This document shows, one piece after another, positions 24,161 through 31,481 of a DNA stretch of 37,663 bases. The stretch lies in contig NZ_JADYTY010000021.1 in assembly GCF_021531495.1 (NCBI RefSeq), positions 1 to 37,663 of the forward strand. The letters are read 5' to 3'. A program made the translations under genes and the position numbers. The DNA is from Anaerovibrio lipolyticus. GTDB taxonomy: Bacteria > Bacillota > Negativicutes > Selenomonadales > Selenomonadaceae. Each line of letters opens with the position of its first letter. The stretch's first letter is position 1. The notes under the pieces are model-generated. The model worked only from the letters and a program-made list of their open reading frames with translations. It was not told where the DNA came from and ran no database searches.

Positions 24161-25297
24161 TTATAATATTGTTTTCCCAGCAAGAATAATTTTTTGCACA
24201 TTCAGTTCTTTGTCCAGCAGGACAATATCTGCTGTTTTGCCCACTGAGATACTGCCGCAGTGCTGGAAGATGCCTATGGATTTGGCGGGAGTCTCGGTGG
24301 CGCTTTCTACAGCCTGCTCCAAAGGAATATGCATATTCTGTACCACATTTTTCAGACATTTCATCAAATTGGTAACAGAGCCGGCAATGGTACCATCTGC
24401 CAGAGTAGCCCGAGGGCCTTCCACCTTTACAGCCTGTCCCCCAAGAGTATAATCTCCGTCCTCTAGGCCAGCCGCTCTCATGCTGTCACTAATGAGACAA
24501 ATATGGTCGGTGCCATAGAGCTGGAACATGGCTCTTACCATCGCTGGATGAATATGCACACCATCACAAATCAGCTCTACAAAGGCACCGCTGTCAAAGG
24601 CAGCTCCCTGTACCCCGGGCCTGCGATGGTGGAAAGGATTCATGGCATTGTAGAGATGGGTTACATGATTGGCTCCCCGCTGAAATGCCTCCATAGCTAT
24701 ATCATAACCTGCTACAGTATGGGCCAGAGATACTATGACCTCATCCTTGACAGCCTCAATAAATTCCATAGCCCCTGGCTCCTCTGGGGCTATATCCACC
24801 AGCTTGATTTTCCCACCAGCTTCCCGATTTAGCTGGCGAAAGAGAGAAACAGAGCAAGGAATAACATTGCTTTCCTTTTGAGCACCCTTATTTTTTTTGC
24901 TAATAAAAGGCCCCTCCATATTGATACCGGCTAAATGAGCTGCTTTGTGAGAGGTTGGTTGATAGCTGCCAATATTTTGCATGATTTTGTGCAGTTCAGC
25001 CTCAGACATGGTCATAGTGGCTGGGCAAATAGTGGTTACACCTTGGGAAGCCTCATATTCTGCCATAATAGGTAGGCTATCTGGCTTTGCATCACAAAGG
25101 TCTGCGCCCATACAGCCATGAAAGTGTATATCCACTAGACCGGGAATCGCATAGCAGCCCTGGCCATCAATAATTTCCTCATTAAGAGTATTAGTATCCG
25201 AGAAATGCACAGCAGAAATTTTTTCTCCTTGAATCTCAATACACCCGGGCTGAAATACATGGTTTTCATGATAAATATTTACATTGGTAATCTTCAT
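24161..25297 (-). CDS. nagA: N-acetylglucosamine-6-phosphate deacetylase
   Basis: NagA removes acetate from GlcNAc-6-phosphate to give glucosamine-6-phosphate, feeding NagB. The 378-residue amidohydrolase shows GLVDIHFHG, NMEGPFISKKNKGA with the metal Glu, SLAHT, THLYNAMNPFHHRRPG with the metal His, CDGVHIHP and LISDSM with the catalytic Asp. GGAGGT lies eight bases before the ATG. It follows nagB by 64 bases on the same strand and is probably the last gene of its operon. Both steps let the cell use amino sugars from peptidoglycan or host glycans. Confidence 0.96.
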   Translation of the reverse strand: MKITNVNIYHENHVFQPGCIEIQGEKISAVHFSDTNTLNEEIIDGQGCYAIPGLVDIHFHGCMGADLCDAKPDSLPIMAEYEASQGVTTICPATMTMSEAELHKIMQNIGSYQPTSHKAAHLAGINMEGPFISKKNKGAQKESNVIPCSVSLFRQLNREAGGKIKLVDIAPEEPGAMEFIEAVKDEVIVSLAHTVAGYDIAMEAFQRGANHVTHLYNAMNPFHHRRPGVQGAAFDSGAFVELICDGVHIHPAMVRAMFQLYGTDHICLISDSMRAAGLEDGDYTLGGQAVKVEGPRATLADGTIAGSVTNLMKCLKNVVQNMHIPLEQAVESATETPAKSIGIFQHCGSISVGKTADIVLLDKELNVQKIILAGKTIL

Positions 25298-25361
25298 TTT
25301 TACACCTCCAATTTGAGTAATTTCAGTGATACTATAAAGCTACCATTAAATAAATCTCATT

Positions 25362-26087
25362 TTATAAGCAGGACAGAGCTTCCTCATCTGCTATAAGGGT
25401 AACATCGTTGTGAAGCTGGAGAATAGAAGCTGGCACCTGTGGTGTAACAGGGCCGAAGAATGCCTTCTGGATTATAGGAGCTTTTTTGATACCGTTGGCT
25501 ATCAAAACGATTTTCTTGGCGTGCATAATGGTTTTGATACCCATGGTATAGGCTTGCTTGGGCACATCATCAGCACTGGCAAAGAACCGCTTGTTGGCTT
25601 CAATGGTGTCCTGAGTCAAATCCACGCAATGTACATCCTTTTCAAAGGATGTGCCAGGCTCGTTAAAGCCAATATGACCATTGTGACCAATGCCCAGAAG
25701 CTGCATATCAATGCCCCCTAGGCTCTGAATCAGCTCAGTATAGCGCTGAGTTTCTTTTTTGCTGTCCATTTCCATGCCATTAGGGAGATAGGTTTTATTA
25801 GGATTGATATTTACCCGGTCAAACAGGTGCTTATGCATGAAATAGTAATAGCTCTGGTCATTATCCTTGGGCAAGCCCTTGTATTCGTCAAGATTTACGG
25901 TAGTAACCTCGGAAAAATCCAAATCCCCTTTTTTGTACCATTCCACTAGCTGGTCATAAATTCCAATAGGAGAGGAGCCGGTGGCCAATCCCAAAGTGCA
26001 GTCTGGCTTCATAATAATCTGGGCTGACAAAATGTTGGCTGCCTTCCGGCTCATATCTTTGTAATCCTTGGCTTTGTAGATTCTCAT
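25362..26087 (-). CDS. nagB: Glucosamine-6-phosphate deaminase
   Basis: NagB turns glucosamine-6-phosphate into fructose-6-phosphate and ammonia. The 241-residue protein has LGLATGSSPIGIYDQL, VTTVNLDEYKGL with the catalytic Asp, LLGIGHNGHIGFNEPG with the catalytic His-Glu pair, and TMGIKTIM. An in-frame TTG at 26096 is too close to the ribosome site; ATG at 26087, ten bases after GGGGAG, gives the family-typical start MRIYKA. It lies 44 bases after the TadG-like gene. The short Bacillus-type length means it lacks the C-terminal extension linked to allosteric control in E. coli. Confidence 0.95.
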   Translation of the reverse strand: MRIYKAKDYKDMSRKAANILSAQIIMKPDCTLGLATGSSPIGIYDQLVEWYKKGDLDFSEVTTVNLDEYKGLPKDNDQSYYYFMHKHLFDRVNINPNKTYLPNGMEMDSKKETQRYTELIQSLGGIDMQLLGIGHNGHIGFNEPGTSFEKDVHCVDLTQDTIEANKRFFASADDVPKQAYTMGIKTIMHAKKIVLIANGIKKAPIIQKAFFGPVTPQVPASILQLHNDVTLIADEEALSCL

Positions 26088-26131
26088 ATTATTCAAGCTC
26101 CCCTCTATAAAAATATTGTATCACTCATAGC

Positions 26132-27514
26132 TTAATCCCAGGAAATATCGGAAGGAGGAGAGGTTAGACCTACAGTGGCATTGGAGGAAGCAGTGCCGTT
26201 GCCACTGCTTCCTGTGCCTGCACTATCACTTAGGAATTTTTTATAAATGTAAGTACTTTTGCCTGTAATTTCCAAGCCTTTAGACAAGATGGAGCCATGG
26301 AAGGTAAGTCCCTGATCATTCATGTGTATATTGGCATAAGGGGCATAAATGGCCCCATAGAAGGTGGCATTGTTTGCTTCTATATTGATGGTGCCTGTGC
26401 CTGTATATACATATACGATAGGACGGCTGTCCGCAGGCATGTTATAGCCCTGCAAAGTCAATTTGTGCGTTCCGTAGCCCCAAGGACTTTTTGGCGGATC
26501 AACTACGACGAAAAGAGGATTGTTCTTGTTAGTGTCATTAGCAGGAATATAGTCGTTTATTTTAAATTCTGTATTGCCAGGTCCCCACTGAGGTGTATCG
26601 GTGGTTGGATTGTAGATATAATCTATGTCCTTGGACATAACCTGAGCTTTTATGTTGCCGATATTATTCTCGTTAGTCCATATCAGCTTGTTTTTTGCCA
26701 AGTCGGCTTTTGCATTACCGAGGATTTCGGCCAATTTATAATCAAGGCTGGTATTTAAATCCTGCTCCGGAGTAACGATCATCGTGTCATCGGGATGTGC
26801 ATTTGAGTAATTGATGGCATCCTGCATAGAAGTAAAGGAACCATTCTGATAATGAGTCTTTGCATTGAGATTCAATAGTTCATGGCGGTAATTTTTTGTC
26901 ATATCTGCATCCGCCCCCATGCCGACAATTCGACCTTGGTAGAATGAGGCATCTAAAATTTGGGAAATAGAAGGATTATCAGGATTTTGGCTGGCATTGA
27001 TGGATCTGAATCCGCCGCTTCCATAGGAAAAAAGGTTATCGAATAGAGAACCGCCGCTGCTTCCACCCGTATAGGCTATCTGAGCAAAGCTTTCAGCAGT
27101 GACGTTAGTGGAATCTCCCACACCAAAAAAGCTGAGAAAATAAACTGGCACGGATTCACTTAGCTCAACTCGATAGTAAATAACCCCAGCTTTATCCACT
27201 CTGGCCTGACAAAGTCGGCCTATATTGTCAAAATTAGTTAGATTGCTTTTGGCAGATTCTTTTGACGCATTATCGGCCTTGGGGTGATAGTCAATGTTTT
27301 CTTTATTATCCCTAAAGGCGTAACCACCAGCAATGGCGGCTGCATCTGCCGCATTTTGCAGCCTTGATTTGTGCATGTACATATTGCCGAAATCTACAGT
27401 AAAGCCACAGGCGGCTATTAAAAGTGGCAGCAGCACTGCCGTAAATACCAAAATTTGTCCCTTTTGCCGGCACTTATTCCAATGTGTCAGGCATTTTCTC
27501 CATATACATGTCAT
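26132..27514 (-). CDS. TadG-like pilus/surface protein
   Basis: The 460-residue protein starts with a basic leader and a TadE/TadG-type hydrophobic segment (KGQILVFTAVLLPLLIAACGFTVDFG, about 18-43) followed by the conserved RLQNAADAAAIAGGY. The rest should be outside the membrane. A Gly/Ser-rich stretch is at about 150-170, and the region near 370-425 (NNATFYGAIYAPYANIHMNDQGLTFHGSILSKG) looks like the beta-rich repeat often found at the end of such proteins. AGGGGG is nine bases before the ATG. It lies outside the tad operon, ahead of nagB-nagA and after a small unknown gene, all on the minus strand. Confidence 0.8.
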   Translation of the reverse strand: MTCIWRKCLTHWNKCRQKGQILVFTAVLLPLLIAACGFTVDFGNMYMHKSRLQNAADAAAIAGGYAFRDNKENIDYHPKADNASKESAKSNLTNFDNIGRLCQARVDKAGVIYYRVELSESVPVYFLSFFGVGDSTNVTAESFAQIAYTGGSSGGSLFDNLFSYGSGGFRSINASQNPDNPSISQILDASFYQGRIVGMGADADMTKNYRHELLNLNAKTHYQNGSFTSMQDAINYSNAHPDDTMIVTPEQDLNTSLDYKLAEILGNAKADLAKNKLIWTNENNIGNIKAQVMSKDIDYIYNPTTDTPQWGPGNTEFKINDYIPANDTNKNNPLFVVVDPPKSPWGYGTHKLTLQGYNMPADSRPIVYVYTGTGTINIEANNATFYGAIYAPYANIHMNDQGLTFHGSILSKGLEITGKSTYIYKKFLSDSAGTGSSGNGTASSNATVGLTSPPSDISWD

Positions 27515-27547
27515 GTAAAAAATCCCCCTTTTGACAGTTATTTTACC

Positions 27548-27940
27548 TTATTCCTGTTTTTTCAATTCTGCTATTTTTCTTTCGTGAGCCTTGACAGAGA
27601 AATTCAGTCTAGCTCGTTCTTCCTCAGAAACAGTATCATCCTTGGCTGTGGCGGTTAGATAATTCTGAATCCGTTCCTTGCGGGCCGAGAGGGCCTTGAT
27701 TTCATCGGCCAGAGGCTTTGGCTCTCTCAGGGCTTCCCCATAGATGGTGTGGATATTGTCAATAATGTGCTGGGCATAGCCTCGTTCGGCAGAAGCCTTT
27801 TCCAGATAGCGGGCCACCCCATAGATAATCTCATAGGGATCTCTAGCCTCCTGAATCCATTCCAGCAAATCCATTTTGATGCTTTCCTGCACCCCATGAG
27901 GGGTTTGAATCAATTCCTGAACATTTTCCTCCTCCGACAT
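27548..27940 (-). CDS. Small hypothetical protein, predicted coiled coil
   Basis: I do not recognise this 130-residue protein. It is charged and helical, with a C-terminal heptad-like stretch (about 90-130, rich in E, K, R, A). There is no signal peptide or membrane segment. A longer frame begins at 27982, but the promoter's -10 lies at 27981-27986, so translation should begin at the ATG at 27940; AAAGGAG is 12 bases upstream, a long spacing. It is followed by the TadG-like gene after 33 bases, so it is likely the first gene of a unit with tadG, nagB and nagA. Confidence 0.7.
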   Translation of the reverse strand: MSEEENVQELIQTPHGVQESIKMDLLEWIQEARDPYEIIYGVARYLEKASAERGYAQHIIDNIHTIYGEALREPKPLADEIKALSARKERIQNYLTATAKDDTVSEEERARLNFSVKAHERKIAELKKQE

Positions 27941-27980
27941 TCCGTGTACTCGCTCCTTTCCATTATGTATACCCATATAC

Positions 27981-28009
27981 ATTATATCAGCAGTTGGTCA
28001 AGGAAACAA
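27981..28009 (-). promoter_or_regulatory. Promoter of the hypothetical gene-tadG-nagBA unit
   Basis: On the minus strand TTGTTT (28009-28004), a 17-base spacer ending in TGA, and TATAAT (27986-27981) form a promoter with an extended -10. Confidence 0.8.
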
Positions 28010-28042
28010 ATTATGTTATAATTAGTCACAGTAACTCTTGAT

Positions 28043-28147
28043 TTATCCACAGAAAACTGTGAGTTGTTCAGGATTAAGTCCAGAGTTATTCACTATTTTA
28101 TGCACAATGGAGCATTTCCTGTGGATAAGTTATTCAGACTATCCACA
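28043..28147. promoter_or_regulatory. Cluster of DnaA-box-like sites
   Basis: TTATCCACA at 28043-28051 (plus) and its complement TGTGGATAA at 28120-28128 are perfect DnaA boxes. CTATCCACA at 28139-28147 differs by one base. TTATTCACT (28086-28094) and TTATTCAGA (28130-28138) differ by two. The first and third are followed by the same GAAAA. The cluster lies between two divergent genes and just before the permease start. Confidence 0.7.
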
Positions 28148-28186
28148 GAAAATCCAAAATATATGTGCATTCTGGAGGAATATTTT

Positions 28187-29527
28187 ATGGAAGAAAAGAA
28201 GGAATTGCAGCGGGGGCTAAAGAATCGTCATCTGCAAATGATGGCCTTGGGCAGTGCCATTGGTACAGGTCTGTTCTACGGTTCTGCCTCCACCATTTCC
28301 CTCACAGGGCCATCGGTTATGGTGGCCTATCTCATTGGCGGCATTGTAATTTATTTTATCATGCGGATGCTGGGGGAAATGGCTGTGGATGAGCCAGTAT
28401 CTGGTTCTTTTAGCTATTATGCTACCAAATATTTAGGGCCATTCCCAGGGTTTCTCTCTGGCTGGAATTATTGGTACTGTTACATTATGGTAAGTATGGC
28501 GGAGCTAACGGCAGTAGGTATTTATATAAATTATTGGCTGCCTGATGTACCCCAATGGTTATCGGCTTTGATTTGCCTTTTGGCTATTACAGCCATTAAT
28601 CTGGTTAATGTAAAGGCCTATGGCGAAATGGAATTTTGGATGGCTTTGATTAAGGTTGTGGCCATTCTCAGCATGATTATCCTAGGTGCTTATTTGATAT
28701 TTTCTAATCCGGCAGGTTTTCCTGACAATATGAGCAATCTCTGGGCTCATGGGGGCTATCTGCCTAATGGTGTGTGGGGCTTGATGATGGCCTGCGTAGT
28801 GGTTATGTTTTCCTTTGGTGGTATTGAGCTTTTGGGTATTACAGCCGGAGAGGCAGAGGATCCGGATAAATCTATTCCTCAGGCTATCAATCAGGTTATT
28901 TGGCGTATTCTGATTTTCTATGTAGGCACTATGTTTATTCTAATGTGCCTGTGGCCTTGGAATCAGGTTGGCATGGAGGCCAGTCCTTTTGTGCAGATTT
29001 TTGATAATGTAGGTATTCCAGCGGCAGCTCATATTCTCAATCTGGTGGTGTTGTCTGCGGCTATTTCTGTGTATAATTCCGCTATTTACAGCAATTCCCG
29101 TATGCTTTATGGCCTGTCTGACAAGGGAGATGCACCAGCTATTCTCCACAGGCTTTCCCATCGGGGAGTTCCCGTTACCGGCACTCTGATTTCCTCTGGC
29201 ATTACCTTTATTATTGTTATTATGAATTATCTGTTTCCTAGTCAGGTATTCATGTATCTTTTTGCGGTGGTAATTATTTCTGCGGTTATTAACTGGGTGT
29301 CCATTACTGTTACCCATATGAAATTCCGTCAGCATTGCATCAAAACAGGTCATCCTGTGCCACACTTTCATTCCTGGCTTTATCCTTGGATGAATTATTT
29401 CTGCCTGGCCTTTTTGGCAGGAGTAATCTTTATGATGACACAGATTCCAGATATGCAGATGGCTGTCTGGGCTTTGCCGGTATGGCTGTTGGTGCTGTAT
29501 GCTGGCTATCGGTTCAAAAAGAGTTAA
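28187..29527 (+). CDS. Amino-acid permease (APC superfamily, AAT type)
   Basis: This 446-residue protein with about 12 membrane segments is an amino-acid:proton symporter of the family that includes ProY, GabP and AnsP. The first helix has the substrate-binding motif MALGSAIGTGLFYGSA; others are MLGEMAVDEPVSGSFSYYATKYLGP, and FGGIELLGITAGEAEDP in the sixth helix region. The substrate cannot be told. In-frame starts exist upstream, but GGAGG lies before ATG at 28187, which gives the normal MEEKKELQRGLKNRHLQ start. The upstream region holds the DnaA-box cluster. Confidence 0.9.
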   Translation: MEEKKELQRGLKNRHLQMMALGSAIGTGLFYGSASTISLTGPSVMVAYLIGGIVIYFIMRMLGEMAVDEPVSGSFSYYATKYLGPFPGFLSGWNYWYCYIMVSMAELTAVGIYINYWLPDVPQWLSALICLLAITAINLVNVKAYGEMEFWMALIKVVAILSMIILGAYLIFSNPAGFPDNMSNLWAHGGYLPNGVWGLMMACVVVMFSFGGIELLGITAGEAEDPDKSIPQAINQVIWRILIFYVGTMFILMCLWPWNQVGMEASPFVQIFDNVGIPAAAHILNLVVLSAAISVYNSAIYSNSRMLYGLSDKGDAPAILHRLSHRGVPVTGTLISSGITFIIVIMNYLFPSQVFMYLFAVVIISAVINWVSITVTHMKFRQHCIKTGHPVPHFHSWLYPWMNYFCLAFLAGVIFMMTQIPDMQMAVWALPVWLLVLYAGYRFKKS

Positions 29528-29574
29528 GAATGTATACATAAAGCTTAAAATAATGTTATAAGAAAGGGGATATT

Positions 29575-29619
29575 GTGGAAGGCTATGCTATGGCAAAATT
29601 TGGAGGTTTTCTGCAATAA
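29575..29619 (+). CDS. Possible 14-codon upstream frame
   Basis: GTG at 29575, preceded by AAAGGGG (29563-29569), opens a 14-codon frame that ends in TAA at 29617-29619, nine bases before the next gene's ATG. The frame contains GGAGG (29602-29606). It may couple translation of the following gene. It could also be chance. Confidence 0.4.
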   Translation: MEGYAMAKFGGFLQ

Positions 29620-29627
29620 AAGAAGAA

Positions 29628-30596
29628 ATGGAGTCTATTTACAATCGTATTAAAAATGCCATGACTGCAGAGGGGACTATGCCGGAGGATTTTGTCCTGC
29701 GGCCTAAGATGCAGGATGGCAGACAGTTTGCTGATGGTGCTATTGATGGCACTATTCGCTATTATATGGGGCCTGCGGGCAATACAGATATTGAAATGCT
29801 TACCCAGGCTTTGAAGCTGGCTTCCGCAGATAAATTTGAGGATGCCGCCAATGCCTTGATTACTTATTTTGCTCAGGGAATTGTAATGCTGCCAGTTATG
29901 GACAAGGTGCAGGAGTGGATTTATCATCATCCCCAGGAGCTTTCGCCAGAGAATTTGGGACGGTTTGCCATGACCTTGTTGTTGCAAAGTCCAGATGCAG
30001 AATCTGTAAAATTTGCTCTGACTATTCTGGAGGTATTGGAGCAGGAGCCTAGTGAGGATTTGCAGGAACTGCTGTTAACTTTGGCAGCCTGTGAGGAACT
30101 GACCTTGTTCTGTCTCTTTGCTTTGGGAGGCTATGATAATGCCAATGATATTTATTTCCAGCTGGCTCAAAAGCTAAAGGGCTGGGGGAGAATCCATGCT
30201 ATCAGCATGTTGAGGGCAACTAATGAGGCGATTCGCAGCTGGCTGCTGGCTGAGGGCTGGCAGAACAGTATTATGCCGGAGTATTCAGCTATTACCATTA
30301 TCAAGCGTACTAAGCTGGCAGATTTGCTGCAGCAGGTAGAGGTTGGTCAGGATACCCAGCTAGTAAATCAGGCTGGCAATCTTATTGGTTATGCCTTGCA
30401 GGAGGAGCCAATTGCAGGCTTGTCCGGTTATAAGCGGGCTGGGGAATTACTGCAGGGTTATCTGTCTAAGGCAGAGCAGGTAGAGCTAAGTGAAGCCAAT
30501 CGTCAGAAATTGCCAGAAATCAAGACCTTTATCGAAAACAGCCAGCTGGATAACAAATGGCAGTTAGTAGAGATGTGTAATAATATTTTGGGCTAA
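29628..30596 (+). CDS. Hypothetical helical protein
   Basis: I do not recognise this 322-residue soluble protein. It is almost all helix, with repeated amphipathic pairs (residues about 60-230) that suggest a HEAT- or TPR-like solenoid for protein binding. There is no signal peptide, membrane segment or catalytic motif. The ATG at 29628 has only a weak AGAAG upstream; the strong GGAGG at 29602-29606 is 21 bases away and nine bases before an in-frame ATA (29616). Translation may depend on the small upstream frame. It is followed by a gap and then the toxin-antitoxin-like locus. Confidence 0.7.
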   Translation: MESIYNRIKNAMTAEGTMPEDFVLRPKMQDGRQFADGAIDGTIRYYMGPAGNTDIEMLTQALKLASADKFEDAANALITYFAQGIVMLPVMDKVQEWIYHHPQELSPENLGRFAMTLLLQSPDAESVKFALTILEVLEQEPSEDLQELLLTLAACEELTLFCLFALGGYDNANDIYFQLAQKLKGWGRIHAISMLRATNEAIRSWLLAEGWQNSIMPEYSAITIIKRTKLADLLQQVEVGQDTQLVNQAGNLIGYALQEEPIAGLSGYKRAGELLQGYLSKAEQVELSEANRQKLPEIKTFIENSQLDNKWQLVEMCNNILG

Positions 30597-30656
30597 AGAA
30601 ATATATAGAAAGGCAAAGAAAGTTGTTAGAGTAGTGTTCTTTTTGTCAACAAGTAC

Positions 30657-30685
30657 TTGCAAATAACACGATTGAAAGGTATAAT
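30657..30685 (+). promoter_or_regulatory. Promoter of the converging small RNA
   Basis: TTGCAA (30657-30662), a 17-base spacer and a perfect TATAAT (30680-30685). No protein frame follows it, so it should drive a non-coding RNA starting near 30692. Confidence 0.8.
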
Positions 30686-30691
30686 TATTAT

Positions 30692-30780
30692 AAAGAAAGT
30701 GCTACCGATAGACGGTTAGCCCATATATCTGTTCAGATTTAACCGCACAGTTTGGGACCTGGGGCGGTTATTTCTGTTTA
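30692..30780 (+). ncRNA. Candidate antisense RNA antitoxin
   Basis: The RNA from the promoter at 30657 would begin near 30692. It includes a short hairpin ATCTG/CAGAT (30727-30738) and ends at a stem TAACCGC (30740-30746) with GCGGTTA (30764-30770), followed by TTTCTGTTT. Its 3' part is complementary to the stop codon and 3' end of the toxin-like message on the other strand. This convergent 3'-overlap layout matches the txpA/RatA type of toxin-antitoxin. The 3' end is inferred. Confidence 0.6.
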
Positions 30781-30863
30781 CGGGCATCTTTGCCCATCAT
30801 GTAGCCTAGGCCAAAAATGGTTGCGGTGTAACCAAGTACACCTAGCAAATCCAAAATAGACAT
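30768..30863 (-). CDS. 31-residue hydrophobic peptide, candidate type I toxin
   Basis: An ATG at 30863 with AGGAGGG nine bases upstream (30879-30873) encodes 31 residues. They form one hydrophobic helix (residues about 3-22, rich in L, G, I, with aromatic Y and F) and a basic tail (GKDARKQK). This is the build of type I membrane toxins of the TxpA/holin-like kind. The stop TAA lies inside the terminator-like stem at 30764-30770. It has its own promoter at 30974-31003, a leader of about 100 bases, and a converging RNA. The name of a known family cannot be given without a search. Confidence 0.7.
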   Translation of the reverse strand: MSILDLLGVLGYTATIFGLGYMMGKDARKQK

Positions 30864-30872
30864 GGCATCACG

Positions 30873-30940
30873 CCCTCCTATATTTATTCCAGCAAGCTGG
30901 TTTCTATATAATCGGAGGGTAACAGTCCCTCCGGAGAGGG
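30873..30940 (-). promoter_or_regulatory. Ribosome-site-masking structure in the toxin leader
   Basis: On the minus strand CCCTCC (30919-30914) can pair with the GGAGGG of the ribosome site (30878-30873), extended by TATAT with ATATA. A local hairpin CCCTC/GAGGG (30940-30936 with 30931-30927) lies just upstream. Such masking is common in type I toxin messages. Confidence 0.5.
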
Positions 30941-30973
30941 CCAACCGCCTACCGTTATGGTAGCACCACTTTC

Positions 30974-31003
30974 ATTATAACATAATTGTCTCGTAAATGT
31001 CTT
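30974..31003 (-). promoter_or_regulatory. Promoter of the toxin-like gene
   Basis: On the minus strand AAGACA (31003-30998), an 18-base spacer and TATAAT (30979-30974) with an extended TGT before it. Transcription would begin near 30967. Confidence 0.75.
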
Positions 31004-31025
31004 GTATACCTTGGCCTCTTTGTAG

Positions 31026-31068
31026 AAAATCCGCAGAAGTTCACATTATGTGAATTTCTGCGGATTTT
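31026..31068. terminator. Long bidirectional terminator hairpin
   Basis: Arms 31026-31046 and 31048-31068 pair over 21 positions with a single G-U (39 with 55). T-tracts follow on both strands. It ends the antitoxin gene on the minus strand and could also stop plus-strand read-through. Confidence 0.8.
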
Positions 31069-31112
31069 TGTGTTAAAGTATTTTTATGTGTTGTTGTATT
31101 TAGTAAATAAAT

Positions 31113-31415
31113 TTAATTTTTGTTGGAATACTTCACATCGGCTTCCTTACACACTTCATCAAGAGAAAAAGTTTCTGTTGATTCTAGATTAATATCTTTT
31201 AGTCTTTCAGATGCCATAGCTAAAAGCTCAGCATTTTCCAATCGTTCTATAAGTTTGCTATAATCATCAGGGGAAAGCAATACACATTCTGGAGCATTAT
31301 TTTTCATAACCACGGTAAGACCGGAAGTCTTGACGTCAGAAAATATTTTTCCTGCTTTGCCACGGTTGAAATCACTAATCGGTACAGTATGATTTAATGG
31401 GGTAATAGCTATCAT
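31113..31415 (-). CDS. Phd/YefM family antitoxin, orphan
   Basis: The 100-residue protein has the Phd/YefM N-terminal DNA-binding fold (ITPLNHTVPISDFNRGKAGKIFSDVKTSGLTVVMKNNAPECVLLSPDDYSKLIERLE) and a loose acidic C-terminus that would bind a RelE- or Doc-type toxin. No toxin gene lies on either side: downstream is a terminator, upstream a permease. The Fic protein at 247 is far away and Fic is the fold of Doc, but a link is only speculation. A GTG at 31424 is too close to AAAGGA; ATG at 31415 fits. Confidence 0.85.
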   Translation of the reverse strand: MIAITPLNHTVPISDFNRGKAGKIFSDVKTSGLTVVMKNNAPECVLLSPDDYSKLIERLENAELLAMASERLKDINLESTETFSLDEVCKEADVKYSNKN

Positions 31416-31438
31416 AATACTCACATCCTTTCAAAAAT

Positions 31439-31467
31439 ATTATAACAAAACACAATATAAATAACAA
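31439..31467 (-). promoter_or_regulatory. Promoter of the Phd-like antitoxin
   Basis: On the minus strand TTGTTA (31467-31462), a 17-base spacer ending in TGT, and a perfect TATAAT (31444-31439). Confidence 0.8.
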
Positions 31468-31481
31468 TAAATATGTCGATG

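Noticed and set aside
28043-28147. The DnaA-box cluster as the main chromosomal origin.
   Set aside because: dnaA, dnaN, rpmH or similar genes are absent and there is no clear AT-rich unwinding region with 13-base repeats beside it.
29575-30596. A frameshift joining the 14-codon frame with the 322-residue gene.
   Set aside because: The small frame has its own ribosome site and stop and the main gene has an ATG; no homologue is known to me that would need the fusion.
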